From Forficula auricularia (lineage: Eukaryota > Arthropoda > Insecta > Dermaptera > Forficulidae), in NCBI GenBank assembly GCA_024734495.1, contig JALMQS010000681.1, forward strand, positions 9,499,576 through 9,563,575: DNA of 64,000 bases. Direction: 5' to 3'. The position numbers and the translations under genes are program-made. Positions 58,131 through 64,000 of the stretch are shown here, one piece after another (position 1 is the stretch's first letter; every line of letters starts with the position of its first letter). The notes under the pieces were generated by a model, which saw only the letters and a list, made by a program, of their open reading frames with translations, did no database searches and was not told the DNA's origin.

Positions 58131-58552
58131 AAATATTCATAATTCGATGATGTTTGCATCCCTAGTAAAAAAATGACTTTTATTTTTTACATAATTATTG
58201 ATTAAAAAAGCAAAAACAAATAATAATTATTCACATTAGTGACTAAGCAAACTATAAACGCAGCGCCTGTTGACTGTTCTTAGACGAATCAATTATTATA
58301 GTTGATATCACTGTTGTGCTGAGAAATTAACAAACACAAACTGCGAAATCTCATATTTAGCTCACAATTTCAATGGGAGCAAATGAATTAAAAGTGTTAA
58401 AGAAATCTATGTATTTTTTTCTTTATCTTCAATCAGTATTTCATTTATTGTAAGCTAATTTTTCAATGGATTTAATAATAATACATAAGTAAATGGCATA
58501 TTTCTAAACAAGAGGTTTACTCTGATTTGTAATACAATCGATATTTGTATAC

Positions 58553-58740
58553 CAGTGGCGGTCGGTAACTTTTTAACCAGGGGATGCTGTCCAAAAACAA
58601 CCTTCATTTTTTTTTAATTTTATTTTATTCTTCGCTCCTTTTTGAAATATTTATCGATAAATGGATTATATAATTTTTCATTGTTTTTTTTCAAATTTAA
58701 CATTAGATTTTTTAACAATTGATATTTAAACAGAGTGGAT
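58553..58740 (+). mobile_element. hAT-like element, left part, second copy
   Basis: CAGTGGCGGTCGGTAACTTT, then AACCAGGGGATGC, CCTTCATTTTTTTT and CAAATTTAACATTAGATTTT, in the same order as 7917-8100. No right end was identified. Confidence 0.6.
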
Positions 58741-61216
58741 AATCTATTTCAGCTTCTTCTGGTGATGTTTCAATTCTTTTCATAGTTGAAAACTGACTGA
58801 CGCGCTCTTAGAAGGCATAATGCAAATTAAATGTATTAAACTATAGCCCAACAACAGAAAGTCAAAAAGTTGGTTTGTATCAATATATAGTACTGATTAT
58901 GTTTTGGGATATCTCGTTCAAAGGGTAGAAAATATTTTTTGAATTATGCTATTGAAATTTTAATAGGATGTTAAATATAGCCATAAATGAACAATTTATA
59001 TTTAAGTTTATTAATAATTTCTAGGGCACCTCTAGTGTTCTGAGTCTTAAAAAAAGTTCACTTTTTTATTTATTAGATATTTAATGTGCTGGTGAGCGAT
59101 TATTTCATTAGAATCTGATCGATGAAAATAGCTAGAAAGAGCACGGATAGAATGATCTCTCTTCTTTAGAGCTAAGGTGTATTGAAACGATGGGAAATAC
59201 AAGTTCAAACCTGTTTCAGAATATTAGAGATTAATTTCTTAATTTCTATTATTCTAGGAATGGCCTTTTGCACTCGGAACAAAACGATACTCGTTATAGA
59301 GAGAGAGAATATTCAATTGGACTTCATTAAACAAATACTTTTGCCCAAACATCTTTAAGTTAATCTTTCACGATTAATTTTTTTAATGCAATTTATAGAT
59401 TTTAAATGAAAGTCATGGGTCGAGTCCATATAAATTAATTCACTTTTTAATCTCATAAAATCCAAGTATTTTCCACAAGATAGCTGAAGTGATTAAAATA
59501 GGAAATCTGGAATAAATTTGCTAACGTTAAATAGCTCCATAATTTTAAATTTTATATATCTTTAAATGAATTAGTTTGTATAGTATTTATTGAAAGATTT
59601 TTTTAAATTTTACAAATTTTCAAATATAACAGGGATGAAATTACTCTTGATATTTTGGAATTTAAGGGAAATCAGCATCCATGAACCGCACTCCACTGTT
59701 GTATATATATTTGTCTTTATATTACTTTTTGTCTACCACCTGGAACAAAGTTTAGCTCATAGTGGTACAAGTAAGAGATTAATCGTGTGGTAATGTAGTA
59801 CAGGCAGGAGCTGTAAATAACAGATCATTTCCTTTTGTACTATAGTTTTTTGAAATTTTTTTATCAAATATATGAAAGAAAACCGTTAAAAGTTTTCAAC
59901 AACAGGTTTCAACATCTATAAATATTAATCTAGAAGACTTTTTGGCTCCACATTAGGAGGTGGGAGATTATCAAGATGTATAAAGTGTTGTTTACTTCAC
60001 GGTTTTGACCACACAAACATAACCCTAACATTTGTTTACTGAAAATATTTAGTATCCATTTAAAAAAGGAAATAAGTTAATTGATTAGAATTGAGATAAA
60101 AAGACCCAAGCTTCCCTTTATGAAATAATAAATTAATCGAAAGAATTTCACGAAGAGAAAGATATATTCACCCCGAGCTTTTGTCTTTATAGAAGAGATT
60201 TATATTGGTTGTAAGGATGTCTGATTTGGAATATTAATCCTGGACTGTGATTATCAATCAACTCGAAACAGGTCCAGTTGAATCTGCCTCGAAACCCCTC
60301 GACCCCCTCTCATGGGGTCACCCACTCTCTTTAATAGTGGGTGTAGAAAATTGACTTTCCAACAATTTCATGAATAAACCTATTACAAAATTAACTCCAA
60401 TTCGTACTTTAAGACATTATCCGAGATACATTATTATTTTCTGATCGAATAGGTTACGATTTCAAAACGACCCGTCCTTTCTCAATTTACGAAAATTAAC
60501 ATGACCAGTTCTTACAAATAATCATTTATATTTATAAAATATCTATTAAAATCATATTAATAAAAAAAATACCTTATATTATTTACATAAATATTAAGAC
60601 AGTCTATTAAACTAAACAAAGAAATTAGATTAAAATCATTTGAATAAATTATTTTTTTAAATTATACAAGCCCTGATGAAAGCATTTAGATCAACGTTTG
60701 GCTATTGCAGATACTGGAATCAACTGTGTTCATTAGATTAGTGGATTTTTTAGACAGATTATGTCTTTTCAGTACGAGCCTTCTATATTCTTCAATTTTA
60801 AAAGGTTAACGTGTGTTTTGGCCCAAACTCCAGTATAATTTTTTAGAAGAAATCGAAATGACATTAAGTGTTAATTTCAATCGGTACAATACAATGTCAA
60901 TTCTTGTAGTCAAAATTGTTAGGACTCGACATTAACTAAAAAAGTATTTAACACAACTATACACAACAGATTTCAGAAATGCAAGTGCAAATAATGTCAT
61001 GTTATACCTACTGAAATTTAAATGGTAACTATCTTAATCAATGGAAAAACAAAATTGTGCAAAATACAACTGTTAATAGAATTATAACATTTTACAATTT
61101 TACAAGCCGTCTGATTTTTTTCCCAGCCCATTATTAAACGGCCATAAATCGATATTTTTCTACTTGTACTATCACCATATTAAATTTAAATGGGTAGTTT
61201 AACTATGTATTAGTTG
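58741..61216. other. AT-rich noncoding DNA
   Basis: No exon was recognised. At 60232-60293 is one copy of a 60-bp direct repeat (TTAATCCTGGACTGTG, CCAGTTGAATCTGC) also found at 63340-63398. Near 60670 is a degenerate hammerhead-like relic (CCTGATGAAAGCATTTAGAT). Confidence 0.5.
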
Positions 61217-61318
61217 ACTTAGGGCCGGTTGTATGTCGCAAAGTAAATGCTTTTTACCATCTACCGTTTGTTAGTGGTAAAAAGCATTTACTTTTGTGAC
61301 ATACAACCGGCCCTAAGT
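61217..61318. repeat. Miniature fold-back element (MITE)
   Basis: The 102-bp unit is a hairpin: ACTTAGGGCCGGTTGTATGT pairs with ACATACAACCGGCCCTAAGT, and GTAAATGCTTTTTACCA pairs with TGGTAAAAAGCATTTAC. The loop is only about 15 bases. The GGGCCGGTTG end resembles ISL2EU/Harbinger-like MITEs of arthropods; the target duplication is ambiguous because the ends themselves are palindromic. Confidence 0.8.
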
Positions 61319-63535
61319 GTAAGGTGCTTAGAGGTGCTTATTGTTGTGACTAGAACAATAGACTATCATCGGGATCGATTCCCATTCAGGTCAAAAAATG
61401 GTTGTCAATGAAAAAATTTAAGACACTTGATCACCACAATTAACAATTTTTCTAGATAATTACTTTATTTTTTTTACGATGCAATAAAGCCATAAATTAT
61501 ACAGAAGCTGCTTAAATGTGAGAAAAAATAAAAAAATAAAATAAAAATAGCTAAAAATTATCATCATAATCCTCTCTCGTAGATTGAGCTCATTACCGTA
61601 ATTCGGTGGCGTTTAATAATAATTAAATATAATATTTTATTTTATATATAGTTTTTCATAAATAATATAGAATTCTTTTTGTGTGTCATACCTGGTTCCG
61701 AGTGTTGACAATTAGAATAATTTTCTTTTCCATAGCGATCTTATACAGGAATAATCTCTGAGTTCCTTTTCTTATATTTAGGAAATTTTACTCCTAGATA
61801 TTGAAAACAATCATCGAAACTTCCAAAGAACCCTACACAAACTGTTTCAATTGCAGAAATTTTCAATCATTAGTGTTACAAAATTTCCTAGAATGTTGGA
61901 TATGGAGATGTTAAATTGTTTTTCGATGATTACTGGAAATTGTACAAAGTGAACTTGAAAGCATTAAAAACTTTCACTGAATCATTTTGAGTGATATAAT
62001 TCTTAAACATGATTAAAAACAATGCTAAATATTTGAATAGTATATATTATGTATATAATAATTTTCAATTGCTTTTAAAGAATGAAGAAATGGAGTCCGA
62101 TTGGCGGAGGTTGTAGTTTTAGTGGCCGCGAACAGAAAGCTCGAATTCAATTCTCATTCATTGCAAAATCTTAGACTGATACTATATTCTGGATTCTACA
62201 GTAATTTACTCGGAATTACTCATACAATCAAATAATAAATACTACACTATATATAATGGGATCACAGGGCAAGTAAATAAGTTAAAATAAAAACCAAATT
62301 TCAGGCTATCGTGTCGTTTCTTCCATATCTGGACAAGGTTTCCAAAACTATGTAAAATTGTTATAATGTTTCATAGTTAAGAAAAAATTAAAAAATAAAT
62401 AAATTACGTAGACAATGGGAAGAGAGAGGAAGCTTCTATTGTCATTCCTGAAAAGTTTTGATTTTCATGCTCTCTTTTTTCATGTGTATCCTTCATATCT
62501 CAAAATGAGTTAATAAAATGCTTGGGAATTAGTAGAGAAAAAGGGGGAATTTCTTGACGGAAAATCTCTACTTAGGGAAAGAGTGATTTGTGTTATTGCT
62601 TAGTCCTCGGTGTAATTGGAAAGGAAACGCAATCTCGATATCTGGAATAATTTCTAACACTAAGATTGATTGAATGGCGAATTTATTCAAATTTTTTCCC
62701 CCCGGCTGACCTTCAGCCGCAAGCCTTGTTCGAAGAGATTTCAGTAGCCGTTAGTAGAATTGAATTCATCTTGTGAAACAAAATCCGAGAAGTTCGGAAC
62801 CTTTTGGCCAATTCAATTTTACCCAGAAGGAGTGTGCGGTATATTTCCATAAATCAAAACAGAATGGGAGATTAGACTGTTTCATATTCAATTTAGGATC
62901 TTATTTCTAGCCTCGGGAAAATCAACAGATGCCGAGAGATTTATCAGAATGATTGGACAAGTGATATATGGGAAAATGAATCACATTTAATGTAGGAGCA
63001 ATGAAGGAGCTAATAAAAATCGTATTTCTTACGGATTTTTAATCGACTCAACTTTGTTTAAGAATTATTGATCAGGTTGAGTCCGCTCCCATCCGAAATT
63101 TTAGAAAAATATATATATATATATCGTATAAATAAGAAACACATTGCTAAAGTGAAAATACCGAGAAGTATTTAGACTTCAGGTTAAATCATAACAAAAA
63201 TTGGAGAGAGAATTTTTCAAGACTCCTGGCTAGAGCCGCACTACTAGTAGACATATATTTAAATATTTTGAAATGAGTTATTGTGTAAAACGTTTATTAA
63301 AAATTCAAACGATTCGGGATTTATATATTTTGAGGTATTAATCCTGGTCTGTGAATATCAATCGACACGAAACAACTCCAGTTGAATCTGCTTCGATTTT
63401 AATTTGATTTAAAAATCAATAAATTATTTAATTTCATAAATTGAAATTAAAAACACTTATTTGTTTGCTTATACTTTTATCAAGACAAAGTTTGAAAATA
63501 CTAATAAACTGATTCAAAAAATGACATTTTATACA
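61319..63535. other. AT-rich noncoding DNA
   Basis: No exon was confirmed. At 62305-62337 TTTCAG is followed by a short open stretch (AIVSFLPYLDK) before a weak donor; this is not enough to call an exon. A tRNA-like B box (GGATCGATTCCC) lies near 61371 without a convincing A box. Confidence 0.45.
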
Positions 63536-63712
63536 TTGAAGGAGACAATAAAAGAGTGTGTCTTCTGCTGGAATTATAAATTTTTAATTTATTTATAACG
63601 AGACTATAGTTTCGAGAGCTTAGCACTCTTCAACAGTCTATTACAATTAATTCTCAGGAATTAATGTATTCATTCCAGCAGCTAATCAAGACTCTTTTAT
63701 TATTTCCTTCAA
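63536..63712. mobile_element. Palindromic hammerhead-bearing element, copy 3 (truncated)
   Basis: The left arm matches the other two copies (TTGAAGGAGACAATAAAAGA through ATAACGAGACTATAGTTTCG). Its minus-strand core at 63610-63635 reads CTGTTGA in place of CTGATGA, so it is mutated at an invariant position. The right arm is shortened to about 45 bp. The repeat-R end (CTGCTACTCTCGCC) follows at 63713-63755, as in copy 1. Confidence 0.75.
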
Positions 63713-63755
63713 TTTATAAAAATGCTGCTACTCTCGCCAAAAAGAAACTTTCAAT

Positions 63756-64000
63756 TTAAATTTTAAACATTTTTGAATCAGTAGTTATGAATCTGAGGGG
63801 CCTCAAAACTAGTCATCCGCATTAAATACTCGTACAAACATTATCGTACCAAATCGAACTATCTAACTAATCGAACTTTTCTCTTTTGTGCTATGGTTTG
63901 TATTGTAATCTAGACACACAGAGAAAAAAAATCATGATTGAAAAATGGTTTATCTCCACGTTTCAGACATTGAGAAAAAAAAATTTGAATGAAATTCAAA
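63756..64000. other. AT-rich noncoding DNA to window end
   Basis: Nothing recognised. Confidence 0.5.

Noticed and set aside
61340..61400. tRNA gene
   Set aside because: B-box-like GGATCGATTCCC is present, but no A box, acceptor stem or cloverleaf could be drawn.
62305..62337. Mini-exon after TTTCAG (AIVSFLPYLDK)
   Set aside because: Too short, weak donor, and it does not match the expected next formin exon.
1..64000. CRISPR array, bacterial operons or prophage
   Set aside because: No regularly spaced short repeats with unique spacers and no prokaryotic coding density; the DNA is eukaryotic.

Overview
This is an AT-rich (roughly 70 % by eye), intron- and transposon-dominated stretch of animal nuclear DNA, most probably from an insect or another arthropod. 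Three things point there: one short spliced coding exon that reads as an insect Form3/INF2-type formin; many arthropod-type repeats (hAT, Harbinger, Helitron, Penelope-like, tRNA-derived SINEs, and the AACCGACTTCAAAAA-ended family common in insects); and no compact, prokaryote-like gene layout. There are no operons, and almost every short open frame is a chance frame or the translation of a repeat.

Host genes. The only confident host coding sequence is one 116-bp formin exon at 57305-57420 (+), bounded by good splice sites; its neighbouring exons were not found here. On the minus strand there is a probable gene start: a GC-rich 5' UTR exon near 51565-51719 with a TATA-like box and initiator-like CAGT, then a 55-bp exon at 50169-50223 carrying an ATG (MSRNTQINISVELKPTK) between good splice signals. 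An unidentified protein-like open frame lies at 26266-26572 (+).

Mobile DNA, left to right. A Penelope-related fold-back element (656-880, 12-bp target duplication); a decayed hAT element with a transposase relic (2874-3916, perfect 8-bp duplication); a tRNA-derived SINE (about 4860-5150); a hAT-like fragment (7917-8100); a diverged tandem duplication (10821-11183); a Penelope-related fold-back (17598-17897); a Helitron-like element (17960-18835, second copy at 56048-56862); a nearly intact composite Penelope-like element (19622-24870) encoding reverse transcriptase and a GIY-YIG nuclease; fold-back elements (26643-26755 and 50695-50861); a 119-bp tandem array (27056-27420, with an inverted relative at 31400-31640); a Helitron (27585-28538); a SINE (28657-28854, 10-bp duplication); a small hAT (32426-32802); a compound palindromic element (34294-35243, copy at 48573-49265); a Harbinger element (39321-39946, TTA duplication); three palindromic elements with hammerhead-like cores (39985-40479, 52892-53094, 63536-63712); hAT elements at 42517-43173 and 45807-46470; and a fold-back with an internal tandem repeat (54675-55001).

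The main signal. Six distinct repeat families, the Penelope-like element included, carry the same small RNA-like motif: CTGANGA, one extra A or T, a self-complementary stem II, then GAAA. This is a hammerhead-ribozyme core with a consistent one-base insertion. Hammerheads are known in Penelope-like terminal repeats. Here the motif sits in a full-length element and in several fold-back elements that have no coding capacity, which suggests families of non-autonomous, ribozyme-bearing Penelope derivatives.
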